DNA of 64,000 bases from Sorangium aterium (GTDB lineage Bacteria > Myxococcota_A > Polyangia > Polyangiales > Polyangiaceae). Where the stretch lies: assembly GCF_028368935.1 (NCBI RefSeq), contig NZ_JAQNDK010000004.1, positions 1,426,001 through 1,490,000 on the forward strand. Direction: 5' to 3'. The notes under the pieces were generated by a model. It ran no database searches. It was not told the DNA's origin and saw only the letters and a program-made list of their open reading frames with translations. Made by a program: the position numbers and the translations under genes. Below, in pieces: positions 43,345 through 52,406 of the stretch; position 1 is the first letter of the stretch; the number at the start of each line of letters is the position of its first letter.

Positions 43345-43510
43345 AAGGGGCCATCGAGGCGCTGCGGACCGTCAGGGCGCTGCGGTTCAGCACCAGGGTG
43401 TAGATCCTCGTCGTGCGCACGTCGCGGTAGCTGAGGAACTCCGGGATCGTGCGGATGTCGTGGCCGGCCTCCAGCAGGTGCGTGGCGAAGGAGTGACGCT
43501 GGCGCTCTGC
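43345..43510 (-). pseudogene. Decayed C-terminal part of a tyrosine recombinase
   Basis: On the minus strand the frame reads [39 protein letters not shown]. This is the C-terminal core of integron-type or XerC/D-type integrases, where the usual text is LLGHxDVxTTxIYTHVL. The second conserved His is lost (LSYRD), the Tyr of IYT is kept, and no N-terminal or core-binding domain precedes it. It is a remnant of an integrase next to the DUF4365/DAC module. Confidence 0.82.
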
Positions 43511-43667
43511 TTCGCGCCCGTGACGTGGACGGACGCGGAACTCGACATCATCGCGCAGGACGGGCACCTCCTGTCATTCATGACACGGAGACGCTGGATC
43601 TCGTGGTACGGACGCTCCTGCCGCAGAGGCAGACAGGGCGGCCGCGCACCTCGGTCATCTCATCTAC

Positions 43668-45089
43668 CTACCTACCAGCGCGCGGCTCCAGCCGGAGCCA
43701 CAAGCCGCCGGACGTGCGCAGCGTGGTCGCGACGTGCAGCCGCGTCGTCCGCCCGGGCACCGCGCTGATCCGGTAGCGCTGGAGGAGCCGGGCGAGGATG
43801 AACTGCCCTTCCATGAGCGCGAACTCCTTGCCGATGCACTGTCGCTGTCCGATTCCGAACGGGATGAACGCGAGCGGGTGCCGGGCGCGCGTGCGCTCGG
43901 GCGTGAACCGGCCTGGGTCGAAGCGCATGGGGGCCTCCCAGTGGTCCGGGTGCCGGTGCAAGACATAACTCATGACGCCCACCAGGGTGCCAGCGGGGAT
44001 GTGGAAGCCGTCGATCTCGTCGTCCTCGACCGCGGTGCGAGGTATCCAGTACGACGGCGGGTAGATCCGGAGCGCCTCCTGCACGACCGCGAGCGCGAGC
44101 GGCAGCCTGGGGACGTCCGCGAAGCTGGGCCGCCTGTCGCCGAGCGCCGCGTCGACCTCGGCCGCGAGCGCCTGCAGGACGTCGGGGTTCTCGACGAGGA
44201 AGTGGAGCGCCCACGCGAGTGCGACCGAGGTCGTCTCGTACCCCGCGAGGAACATCGACACCGCCTCGTCCCGCAGCTGCTGGTTGGACATCTGCTCGCC
44301 GGTCTCGGCGTCGACTGTGGCGAGGAGCATCGAGAGCAGATCTCCGCTCCGCCCCGGCTGCGCGCGGCGCTGCGCGATGAAGCGAAACACGTTCTCATCG
44401 ATCGTCTTCACCGACCGCTCGAACCGGCGCCGCCCAGGGGCCGGCATCCAGCTCGGCAGCGCCCGGAGCGCGGCCCCGAAGATCATGTAGTCGATGGCGT
44501 ACTGCATCGAGCCGCCGATGGCGTCCGCCTCCTCTTTGGTGATCCCCGAGCCGAACATGGTGTTGAGGATGACCTTCATCGTGATGTGCGGGAGCTCCCG
44601 CTCGGCGTTGACCGGGCGCCCCCCGGCGGCGGCCGCGCCGAAGCCGGCCATGCCGTCGTCGATCGCCTGCACCATGAGGTCGCACATCGCGGCGAGCCGG
44701 TCCCGGTGGAACTCGGGCTGGATCATCCGCCGCTGCCGCAGCCAGAGATCCCCCTCGCTCGTGGGCAGCCCATCGCCGATGAGCGCGCGGATGCTCTCCC
44801 ATAGAGCGCCTCCCTTGCGGTAGTTGCGCGCGTTGTCGCGCAGGACGTGCTGCGCGTGCCTCGGGTGGTTCAGCGCGACGATCCGCGTGAACCCGAGATC
44901 GACGGTGTACAGATCGCCGAGCTCGGCTCTCGCCGAGACGAGGTAATCGAGCCGATCCTTGAGCAGGTGCGGGAGCACGCCGACGAGCGGAAAACCGCGC
45001 GCCGACGGCGGCGCGCTCGCGCGGGCGGCGGCGCCGGCGCTGCCCGTGGCGCGGGCGGGTGTGCCGGAGAGAAGATCTGGCTGCATCAT
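43668..45089 (-). CDS. Cytochrome P450
   Basis: Start at the first of two Met at 45089, giving 473 residues; the frame is open upstream but non-homologous. All P450 marks are present: I-helix AGYETTS, EALRIYPP (ExxR), the PERF-like region FDPGRFTPERT, and the haem loop FIPFGIGQRQCIGKEFA with the thiolate Cys. The long form without a membrane anchor and with CIGKEFA resembles bacterial relatives of CYP102/eukaryotic-type P450s, likely acting on fatty acids or secondary metabolites. No ferredoxin or reductase gene is adjacent. A 3' part of this gene was copied into the pseudogene at 36.7 kb. Confidence 0.93.
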   Translation of the reverse strand: MMQPDLLSGTPARATGSAGAAARASAPPSARGFPLVGVLPHLLKDRLDYLVSARAELGDLYTVDLGFTRIVALNHPRHAQHVLRDNARNYRKGGALWESIRALIGDGLPTSEGDLWLRQRRMIQPEFHRDRLAAMCDLMVQAIDDGMAGFGAAAAGGRPVNAERELPHITMKVILNTMFGSGITKEEADAIGGSMQYAIDYMIFGAALRALPSWMPAPGRRRFERSVKTIDENVFRFIAQRRAQPGRSGDLLSMLLATVDAETGEQMSNQQLRDEAVSMFLAGYETTSVALAWALHFLVENPDVLQALAAEVDAALGDRRPSFADVPRLPLALAVVQEALRIYPPSYWIPRTAVEDDEIDGFHIPAGTLVGVMSYVLHRHPDHWEAPMRFDPGRFTPERTRARHPLAFIPFGIGQRQCIGKEFALMEGQFILARLLQRYRISAVPGRTTRLHVATTLRTSGGLWLRLEPRAGR

Positions 45090-45321
45090 GGCCTCGTCCA
45101 GGTAAGGGGCGGAATCCGAGCGAGGGGTGGTATCCGGGTCGCTCGGCGGCTGACGCGCCCGCTGCGTCGATCGGGCGAGAGTACATGAGCCCGGACCTCG
45201 GCGAGGAGGATTTTGGAGCGAGGCGCGCGGCGCGCCCTCCCCGCCCACGGTGTGGCCGCGCGAGGCACATGCGACGGCGTGAGGCGACAAGGGTCGATGT
45301 CCTGGGACATTGGATTCCTAC

Positions 45322-45500
45322 GCTGTCACGTCAGCGCGCGCTGCGAGCGCCTCGCCCGGCCCAGCCGGAGAGCTGGACGGCGCGCCGGCCGCTCCGCGCG
45401 ACCGCATCGACGAGGAGCATCGTCGTAGCGTCGGGATCGTGGGAAGTCATGCTGCCGGAGCCGAGGGGAGCGGTGGCTCGCCCGCCGCGGCGAGGTCTGG
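45322..45500 (-). pseudogene. Decayed fragment of a GT1 glycosyltransferase
   Basis: The minus strand reads GSMTSHDPDATTMLLVDAVA, then RSGRRAVQLSGWAG, nearly identical to the segment of the intact gene at 55813-57087. Just beside it LAAAGEPPLPSA corresponds to FLAAGEPPIALG in a shifted frame, and a few bases (about 45322-45350) match the 3' end of that gene. The fragment therefore has a frameshift and a large internal deletion. It is a remnant of a second copy. Confidence 0.82.
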
Positions 45501-45597
45501 CGTTCGTTGCGCCCTGAACGCGGAGAAGCGTCGCTCCCGGCGCTCGAAAGCGGCGTCGGGATTGCCATTGTGCTGGAAAGGCCGAGCAACGAAAGCT

Positions 45598-45641
45598 CCG
45601 CCTGCGAGCGCGAGTTGGGTACACGCATCGAGCGCGGACGG
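45598..45641 (-). repeat. Dispersed 43-bp repeat, copy 2
   Basis: Reverse-strand counterpart of 29611-29653, with 37 of 43 bases the same by my alignment. Encodes SALDACTQLALAGG on the minus strand. It lies about 100 bp upstream of the glycosyltransferase remnant, in a 725-bp gap with no supported gene between 45090 and 45814. Confidence 0.6.
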
Positions 45642-45814
45642 GACGACGGTGTCATGGCTGCATTTCCTCCACGGAGACGTCCTCGATGAACGTCGAGCGG
45701 ATCCACGGGTGACCGAACGGCTCCTCGATCCTCCCCGCACGGCGGCCTCCACCCGGGAGCGCGACGGCAGGGCGCCTTCGTTCGCCAGCCGTCCCCGATG
45801 CTATCGTGGGCCGC

Positions 45815-47311
45815 ATGCGCCATGTCTTCTTCCTCGCTTGCCTCGCCGCCTCGCTGATGCCCGCCGCGTGCACCTCCCTCTCGATAGGCTCCAGCGACGG
45901 CGGACAGGCGGCCGGTGGATCGTCGGGGCGCGCTGGCGGGCAGGGCGGCGCCGGCGGGCAGGGCGGCGCCGGCGAGCACGGCGCCGCCGGCGGGCAGGGC
46001 GGCGCCGGCGGGCAAGGGGGTTGCCTGGGCGGAGACGGGGGCGATGGGACCTGGAGCCGTCTGTTGCTCGGCCAGGGAGAGTGGGAGTCCGGCGAGGGAG
46101 TCATGCCTGCCGCCGTCGTGCCCAACGCCGTCGCGGTGGACGCCGCCGGCAATACCGTCGTCGCCGGGGTTTTCTCCGGCGCCTTCCAGGTCTGCGGCGA
46201 GGTGGTCCCCGCCACCTCGGACTACGAGCTGAATTGCTTCGTCACCAAGCTCGACGCAGCCGGCGCGCATCTCTGGACCCTGCGCTTCGACGATCAGGTA
46301 GGCTTCTATGACTGCTCCGCGGTGGCCGTCGATGGCGAGGGAAACATCGTCCTGGCCGGCCCCAACCCCGGTCCGCAGCTGATCCGCCTCGATCCTGCGG
46401 GGACCGTGCAGTGGCAGAAGGTCTTCCCCGGGCACGCGACCGTCACGGCTTTGGCCCTCGATCCGGCGGGGGACCTGGTCATCGCCGGCGTGTTCCGGGA
46501 GGCCGTCGATCTCGGCGCCGGCCCGATGACCACGACCGGCCGCGATGACCCAGACGTCTTCGTGGCCAGGCTCGACCCGGCCGGCGTCGCGCTGTGGAGC
46601 CGCGACCTGGGCAGCTACGACGATCTGCGGGCCTCCGCGGTGGCCATCGACGATGCAGGCTCGATCCTTGTCGCGGGCAGCCTGATGGGCACGATCGAGG
46701 TCGGATCCATCGCGCTGACGAGCGCCGGGGACGCAGACGCTCTCCTCGTCCGCCTCGACGCGGCGGGCAACCCGGTCTGGGGCGCGCGCTACGGCGACGC
46801 CGGAGCGCAGAGCCTGACCGGCGTCGCCCTCGACGCGGCCGGCGATGTCGTGATCTCGGGCCTCTTCAAGGGGAGCATCGAGCTCGGCGGCGGTCCGCTC
46901 TCGCCGTCCAGCAGCCCGGGCGTGACCAGCAGCTTCGTCGCGAAGCTCGACCTCGCCGGCGCGCACCTGTGGAGCCGGGGCTATGTGGGTCCGTACGATT
47001 GGATGATGAGCAGCATGGCCGTGGACGCCAGCGGGAACGTGCTGCTCGCCGGCCAGGTCAAGAACCCGCGCGACTCGCCGTACGACTACTTTGGTGACGC
47101 GCTGATCGCGAAGTTCGACCCGGCGGGCGGGCTGCTATGGGAGCGGACGTACGGGAACAGGAGCCAGACGCAAGTGGCGGGGGGCGTCGCTGTCGACGCG
47201 ACCGGGCATGTGGTCGTCGCCGGCTTCGTGGATGGCACGATCGACTTCGGCCACGGCCCGCTCTCCAATCCGACCAACCGCAGCGGCTTTGTCGTCAGGC
47301 TGGTGCCCTGA
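45815..47311 (+). CDS. Beta-propeller (SBBP-repeat) lipoprotein
   Basis: Start at the ATG at 45815 (MRHVFF; 498 residues); a GTG three codons earlier is possible. The lipobox is PAAC. A Gly/Ala linker coded by GGCGGGCAGGGCGGCGCC-type repeats follows to about residue 75. The rest contains about six to seven blades with the recurring pattern AVAVDAAGNTVVAGVFSGAF, FVTKLDAAGAHLWTLRF, VTALALDPAGDLVIAG and FVARLDPAGVALWSRDL. This is the SBBP/beta-propeller repeat of myxobacterial and other environmental secreted proteins. The fold is clear; the ligand is unknown. Confidence 0.87.
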   Translation: MRHVFFLACLAASLMPAACTSLSIGSSDGGQAAGGSSGRAGGQGGAGGQGGAGEHGAAGGQGGAGGQGGCLGGDGGDGTWSRLLLGQGEWESGEGVMPAAVVPNAVAVDAAGNTVVAGVFSGAFQVCGEVVPATSDYELNCFVTKLDAAGAHLWTLRFDDQVGFYDCSAVAVDGEGNIVLAGPNPGPQLIRLDPAGTVQWQKVFPGHATVTALALDPAGDLVIAGVFREAVDLGAGPMTTTGRDDPDVFVARLDPAGVALWSRDLGSYDDLRASAVAIDDAGSILVAGSLMGTIEVGSIALTSAGDADALLVRLDAAGNPVWGARYGDAGAQSLTGVALDAAGDVVISGLFKGSIELGGGPLSPSSSPGVTSSFVAKLDLAGAHLWSRGYVGPYDWMMSSMAVDASGNVLLAGQVKNPRDSPYDYFGDALIAKFDPAGGLLWERTYGNRSQTQVAGGVAVDATGHVVVAGFVDGTIDFGHGPLSNPTNRSGFVVRLVP

Positions 47312-47441
47312 GGCCCAGGCGCGAGCGCGCGCACCTGCGCATGCCTCCTGGGCGCGCGTTGTCTCGGATGACTCACCCGCAACGTGGAAATCTTGCTGCG
47401 CCATGCCGTTCCGAACGCCGAGCGGGCACGCTGGCGCCCCG

Positions 47442-48998
47442 ATGTCCGACTCGACGATGGAGAATAGAGGCGCTGCCTTCGTGGTATCGCTCGCATTGAC
47501 GATCACCGCCGCTTGCGGAGACGGCGGCAACGGAGAGGCGAGCGCCTCGACGACATCTCCCGCAAGCACGAGCTCAGGGTCGAGCACGAGCGCCAGCGCC
47601 GGGACCGGGAACGAGACGAGCGGCGGAGGCGCACCGGACGGCGGCGGCGCGGGTGGCGTTGGCGGGTCGGCCGGCGATGGTGGCGCTGGCGGCGACGCGG
47701 CGGTGGACATCCTGGATCAGCTTCACGCGCTCGACGGCACCGAGGTCACGGAAGAGGTGTCCACGATCCCCGGCTATCGATCCTTCATCATCGAGCTCGA
47801 GCAGCCTGTCGATCATGATGACCCGAGCGGCGAGCGCTTCCGGCAGCGGCTCGCGCTGCACCACCGCGACGCGAGCGCGCCGCTCGTGCTCGCCACGACC
47901 GGCTATTCGCTGTGGCTCCCCTACGACTATCTCGATGAGCCTGCCGTGCTCCTGAACGCAAACCAGCTCTACGTCGAGCACCGGTACTTCCCGCCGTCGC
48001 GCCCGGAGCGGGCGGATTGGACCAAGATGACGATCGAGCAGGCGGCCGCCGATCACCACCGTGTCGTCGAAGCGTTCCGCACAATCTACACGGGGAAATG
48101 GATCTCCACCGGCGCGAGCAAGGGAGGGATGACCTCCGTTTATCATCGTCGTTTCTACCCCGATGACGTCGACGGCACGGTCGCCTACGTGGCTCCGCTC
48201 AGCTACGGCGTAGAAGATCCGCGTTACGTCGATTTCCTGAATCAGGTCGGCGATGCGGGCTGTCGCGAGCGCATCGCCGCGCTCCAGCGCGAAGTGCTGC
48301 TCCGGCGTCCCGCCATGCTCGAGCGCGCGGAGACGGAGGCGAACGCGCTGGGCGTGACCTACGACCTGTTCGGCCTGGAGGCGCAGCTCGAGGCCGCCGT
48401 GGTGTGGCTCCCATTCTCCTTCTGGGCGTACTCGTCCGAGGGCTCCTGCGGCGGAATCCCGGATGCGTCGGCGTCCGATAACGACATATGGTTGATCCTC
48501 GACACGCTCTCTCCGGTGAGCTCCGGCTCCGATGCGTCTTATCTCAGCCTGGAGCCGTACTACTGGCAAAGTTACACAGAGCTCGGCGCCCCCAGGGTCG
48601 ACATCACTGATCTCGCTGACTTGCTCACGTTCGACTGGGGGGCGGTCGATCGCCTGCCGAGCGTCCCCGTCGAGCCGGAGTTCCTGCCTGCCGCGATGGA
48701 GGACGTCGCGCGCTGGGTTGCTACCGAAGGCAGCGAGCTCATGTTCATTTACGGCGAGAAAGACCCTTGGTCCGCCGGGGCCTTCGAGCTCGGGGCGGCG
48801 GTGGACTCGTTTCGCTATCACGCGCCCGGCGACAATCACGGCGCGCTCATCGGCAGCCTCGCGCCGGCCGACAGGGACGCCGCGATGGCGACGCTCGCCC
48901 GTTGGGCGGGTGTGCCCCTATCGCTCGTGACGGCGCAGCCCCTGCGCGCTGCCCGCCCGCGCCCTCCGCACGCCCTGCGCCGGCGATTCGCTCCCTGA
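47442..48998 (+). CDS. S37-family (PS-10-like) serine peptidase lipoprotein
   Basis: Start uncertain between the ATG at 47442 and that at 47457; both keep the signal FVVSLALTITAAC. After a Ser/Gly linker the catalytic domain begins near residue 95. It has the PS-10 features: SFIIELEQPVDHDDP, LNANQLYVEHRYF, the nucleophile elbow STGASKGGMTSVY (GxSxGG), FIYGEKDPWS (Asp) and HAPGDNHGALIG (His). S37 peptidases release tripeptides or Pro-linked peptides outside the cell. Surface anchoring suits digestion of protein from prey or litter. It follows the propeller lipoprotein gene after 130 bp. Confidence 0.9.
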   Translation: MSDSTMENRGAAFVVSLALTITAACGDGGNGEASASTTSPASTSSGSSTSASAGTGNETSGGGAPDGGGAGGVGGSAGDGGAGGDAAVDILDQLHALDGTEVTEEVSTIPGYRSFIIELEQPVDHDDPSGERFRQRLALHHRDASAPLVLATTGYSLWLPYDYLDEPAVLLNANQLYVEHRYFPPSRPERADWTKMTIEQAAADHHRVVEAFRTIYTGKWISTGASKGGMTSVYHRRFYPDDVDGTVAYVAPLSYGVEDPRYVDFLNQVGDAGCRERIAALQREVLLRRPAMLERAETEANALGVTYDLFGLEAQLEAAVVWLPFSFWAYSSEGSCGGIPDASASDNDIWLILDTLSPVSSGSDASYLSLEPYYWQSYTELGAPRVDITDLADLLTFDWGAVDRLPSVPVEPEFLPAAMEDVARWVATEGSELMFIYGEKDPWSAGAFELGAAVDSFRYHAPGDNHGALIGSLAPADRDAAMATLARWAGVPLSLVTAQPLRAARPRPPHALRRRFAP

Positions 48999-49083
48999 GC
49001 CTGCCGCTCTGAACTCCTACTCGCACCGGAACAAGCCGCGGCTCACCTCACACCCTGTGAAAAGCGCCCTCGCGAGAGCGGAG

Positions 49084-51423
49084 CTAGCGAGCCCAGCGCA
49101 CGAAGAGCGGGCTCGTCCAGACCTTGGCGTCACCGATCTCGCGCCCGAAGAGGTACACAGGATAGGCGGGCGCTTGCCCATCGAGCGCCGGTGGTGGAGC
49201 GCTCCAGGGCAGCGTCAGCTCGCCCGTGAGCTCCAGCGGCAGCACCGCGTCCGTCACGCGCTCGACCGCGACGAAGAGGCCCTCGCCGCCGAGATCGAAA
49301 TGAATTCGACCCTTGTCGAGCAACGCGCCTCCATGCACTTCGAGCTGCGCCGCCTCTCCCCAGGGCTGGCCATCGAAGCCGCTCACGCGCACGTCGAGCG
49401 TGAGCTGGGCATCCCGCAGCGAGACCAGCCGGAGATCGAGCTCGTCCGCGTCGCCGTGGGTGGTGCTCCGCACCTCGAAGCGCCCGTCGGACAGCGCTCG
49501 CACGCTCTCCTCGGGGTGCTCGAAGCCGCGCGCCGTCCAGTCTTCGACGGCCGTGTCGCTCACTCGCAGCGACAGCGCGTAGGTGGCCCAACGATAGCGA
49601 TCGCGCACGCGCGCGCCGCCCCAGCGCACGCGCAACCGGTTCGCGGCGTAGCCGAGCTCGCGGTGCAGGTCGCGCTCCCAGACCACGCCTCGGTGATCTT
49701 TGAGAGCGACGTACTCCCAGCCCGAGTGCCCGAGCACTCGGTAGCGCACGGGCAGCGGCCCCGCGTGCTCGAGCTCGTCGCCCTGCACGTGCGCTCCCGA
49801 CCCCACGAGCGCGACGTTGCGCTCGCCGGTAGTTGCCCACGTTCGGCGCTGGCGCAGGGCCAGGCCGATGGCGGCGCGGTCGAGCGCCGGGCTGAGCACG
49901 CCGGTGAGGCCGCCGCGCACGCCGAAGATCGAGGCGCCCGGGGCGCCCCCGCCCGGTCGCCCGCGGTGCTCGTCGCCGGAGGCGCTGGCGCCGAGCCGGT
50001 AGCCGCGGGCGAGCGCTTCCGAGAACAGCCACTCGAAGTGCCCCCAGGACGACGCCAGCTCGCACAGCCGCTCGAGCTCCGGGTGATGGTAGTCGAGGCT
50101 CGCGCGGCGACCGCCCACGTGAGGGATCAAGAGAAAGCGCTCCGGCGCGTCCTGGTACGCCGCGTAGAGCGCGGTGAGCGGCCAGCGGCCGGGCTCCGGC
50201 GCTGCCCCGCGCATGTGCTCGTGCCACTCGAACGAGCGCAACGACCTGCCGGTCGCGTCATTCGGGAAACGCACCTCGTCGGAGAGGAAGACGACGTTGT
50301 GGTCTCCTCCCACGGCGCTGTTGCCGCACCACTCGGTGCCCGGGAAGCACACGAAGCGGCCGTCCGCGTGGAAGCGTGCGATGTCCGCCAGCGCCGAGCT
50401 CCAGTCGCGATCCGTGATCTGGAAGTCGTTCACCGTGTAGCCGAGCACGTCGAGCCCGGCGAGGTCACGCGCAAAGCTCAGGTTGGAGGCGGTGGAGTTG
50501 GTGCCGACGGTGTCGTGCGCGTGCACGTGCAGGTCGGCGAAGTACGGGCGCTCGCTGGGCAGCTCGCCAATCGAGAGCGGAACGGACGAGACCCATGTCT
50601 CCTCTCCGCTGTCGACGCGCACCTCGAGCCGGTGGTCGCCGGCCTCCGGAGGCCGGAGCTCGTGCCGCAGCGCGCGCGCGCCGGCCAGCCAAGTCACCGT
50701 CTCGCTCACCGTCTCGCTCACCGCCGCGCCGCCCCGGAGCGAGAAGCTCACCCGAGCATCCGCGAGGGCGCACGGGTTGCCCCAGGCGTCGTCGAGCCGC
50801 ACCACCACCGGCACGCTCACGCCGGGCCGAGCCGCGCGCGGCGTGAGCACCCGCAGCGCGTGCGGGGGCCCGGCAGCGACGCGGAGCACGATGTCGCCGG
50901 GGACCGCCGCCAGCCGCGACGTGCCTGTCACGTCCACGTACGCGCGGAACCTGAATGCGTCCTCCACGAACGTCTGCACGCGCGTGCCGGCTCCGCCGTG
51001 CGAGCGATCCCCGAGGCGCACCTCGATGCGATCACCGGGGCGCGCGAAGCCGTCGACGAGGTCCACGATGACCGCCTTCTGGTACGGGCGCTCGTGCCCC
51101 TTCGTGTCGTACTTGACGGCGAGGCGCCGGAGCGTCGCCGGGCTCTCGCCGGGGAAGCTCGCCCTCGGAACGAAGCGCGCGCTCACGTAGTCGCGCGCTC
51201 GCGGCTCGTGCGTCTGCAGCTCGCCCCAGTCCGAGTAGAACTTGAACGTGATCTTCAGCCGGCCGCTGTCGGCGATGCCCGAAGCGCCGATCTCGTACAC
51301 AAGGAGGATCTCTTCCACGGCCCCTGCGCGCACTTCGCCGTGCGAGGCGCTGAGCGAGCCGAGGAACGGCAATCCCGCGAGATACGCTTCGAGCCCCTCC
51401 GGGGCAATCACGGTGGTCGCCAC
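49084..51423 (-). CDS. DUF3604-like PHP-domain protein
   Basis: The 779-residue protein starts at MATTVIAPEG. The N-terminal half is beta-rich. PHP-domain metal motifs appear in YFADLHVHAHDTVGTN (HxH), CFPGTEWCG, GDHNVVFLS, LIPHVGG, and SASGDEHRGRPGG. This order matches DUF3604, whose members are large PHP-like metal hydrolases often found with sulfatase, phosphonate or transporter genes. The start lies 3 bp after the stop of a sulfonate-type substrate-binding protein gene, so it is in that operon. A role as a hydrolase for the imported compound is an inference. Confidence 0.8.
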   Translation of the reverse strand: MATTVIAPEGLEAYLAGLPFLGSLSASHGEVRAGAVEEILLVYEIGASGIADSGRLKITFKFYSDWGELQTHEPRARDYVSARFVPRASFPGESPATLRRLAVKYDTKGHERPYQKAVIVDLVDGFARPGDRIEVRLGDRSHGGAGTRVQTFVEDAFRFRAYVDVTGTSRLAAVPGDIVLRVAAGPPHALRVLTPRAARPGVSVPVVVRLDDAWGNPCALADARVSFSLRGGAAVSETVSETVTWLAGARALRHELRPPEAGDHRLEVRVDSGEETWVSSVPLSIGELPSERPYFADLHVHAHDTVGTNSTASNLSFARDLAGLDVLGYTVNDFQITDRDWSSALADIARFHADGRFVCFPGTEWCGNSAVGGDHNVVFLSDEVRFPNDATGRSLRSFEWHEHMRGAAPEPGRWPLTALYAAYQDAPERFLLIPHVGGRRASLDYHHPELERLCELASSWGHFEWLFSEALARGYRLGASASGDEHRGRPGGGAPGASIFGVRGGLTGVLSPALDRAAIGLALRQRRTWATTGERNVALVGSGAHVQGDELEHAGPLPVRYRVLGHSGWEYVALKDHRGVVWERDLHRELGYAANRLRVRWGGARVRDRYRWATYALSLRVSDTAVEDWTARGFEHPEESVRALSDGRFEVRSTTHGDADELDLRLVSLRDAQLTLDVRVSGFDGQPWGEAAQLEVHGGALLDKGRIHFDLGGEGLFVAVERVTDAVLPLELTGELTLPWSAPPPALDGQAPAYPVYLFGREIGDAKVWTSPLFVRWAR

Positions 51424-51426
51424 GGC

Positions 51427-52371
51427 TCAGTACACGAACACGGCGCGGTTCTTCGTCAGCCCGAAGTCGACGAGCTCCTGCGCGCGCCGCTCGGCGAAGG
51501 CCCTGAGCTCGGGCGAGACAGCGACCGACAGCTGCTTGCCCGCGGCGTACAGCGGGTTCTCGGCCGAGATCTGCTGCACGAGCGAGGGCTCGAGGCGCAG
51601 ATCCTCGGCGAACCACTCCGCCGTCTGCTGGGGGTTCGCCGCCACGAACTGCGCTGCTTCCTGGATCGCCGCCACCAGTCGCTCGCGCACGCCGAGATGC
51701 TCCGCGAGGAACTCGGTGCGTGCGATGGCCCAGAGGTGATGCGGCCAGCGCTGGATCACCCGCGCGCCCTTCTGGCTGAACTTGAGCAGCTGAGGCTGGC
51801 GCAGCAGCACCGCGTCCGCCTGCCTCTGCTCGAGCGTGGCGGGCTGCGCGTTCGGCGGCACGTTGACGAGCGTGACGTCTGCTGCCGGGTTCAGCCCGGC
51901 CTCCCGCAGCGCCGCGAGCAGATCGACCTGTGAGTCCGTGCCGAAGGCGACGGCGATTGTCTTTCCCTTCAGATCCGCGAGCGACCGCGCCGGGCTGTCG
52001 GCGGGCACGACCAGGCCGTGGCCGGACTCGCCCACGGCGGCGATCACCGTCACCGCGCCCGGTTGCTTGGACAGGTACGTGGCCGTGGGCACGAGCGACG
52101 TGAACGCGACGTCGAGGCTCCTGGAGACCAGGGCCTCGATCTGCGGCGGCCCGTACTGGAAGAAGGCGGCCTGCACCGCGATGCCGTGCCCTTTGCCGAT
52201 GTCCGTCTTGCCCAGGACCTTCGCGATCTCGCCGTGCAGCGCGGTGGCATAACCGACGCGCACGGCCAGCGGCTGGGCGCTCGGGGCCCGGGGCCACGCG
52301 AGCGCCAGCGCGATGGCCGTCAGCGCCGTCAGCGCGGCGATCCAGCCGAACCTCCTCACTCCTCGACTCAT
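51427..52371 (-). CDS. ABC transporter substrate-binding protein (SsuA/TauA-type)
   Basis: The ATG at 52371 gives 314 residues, normal for the family. A signal peptide (IAALTALTAIALALAWPRAP) precedes a SsuA/TauA/NMT1-like domain: VRVGYATALHGE, YGPPQIEALVSRSLDVAFTS, LADLKGKTIAVAFGTDSQVD and WFAEDLRLEP. Known members bind sulfonates, taurine, nitrate or thiamine precursors. The permease gene is 35 bp upstream and the ATPase is on the other side of a divergent promoter. The specificity cannot be read from the sequence. Confidence 0.88.
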   Translation of the reverse strand: MSRGVRRFGWIAALTALTAIALALAWPRAPSAQPLAVRVGYATALHGEIAKVLGKTDIGKGHGIAVQAAFFQYGPPQIEALVSRSLDVAFTSLVPTATYLSKQPGAVTVIAAVGESGHGLVVPADSPARSLADLKGKTIAVAFGTDSQVDLLAALREAGLNPAADVTLVNVPPNAQPATLEQRQADAVLLRQPQLLKFSQKGARVIQRWPHHLWAIARTEFLAEHLGVRERLVAAIQEAAQFVAANPQQTAEWFAEDLRLEPSLVQQISAENPLYAAGKQLSVAVSPELRAFAERRAQELVDFGLTKNRAVFVY

Positions 52372-52406
52372 GATGTTCTCTTCGTCTCGCTTCGTTCGAA
52401 GGACCT

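Noticed and set aside
49057-51933. 958-codon plus-strand frame over the DUF3604 gene
   Set aside because: Shadow of the minus-strand gene, with no domain-like sequence.
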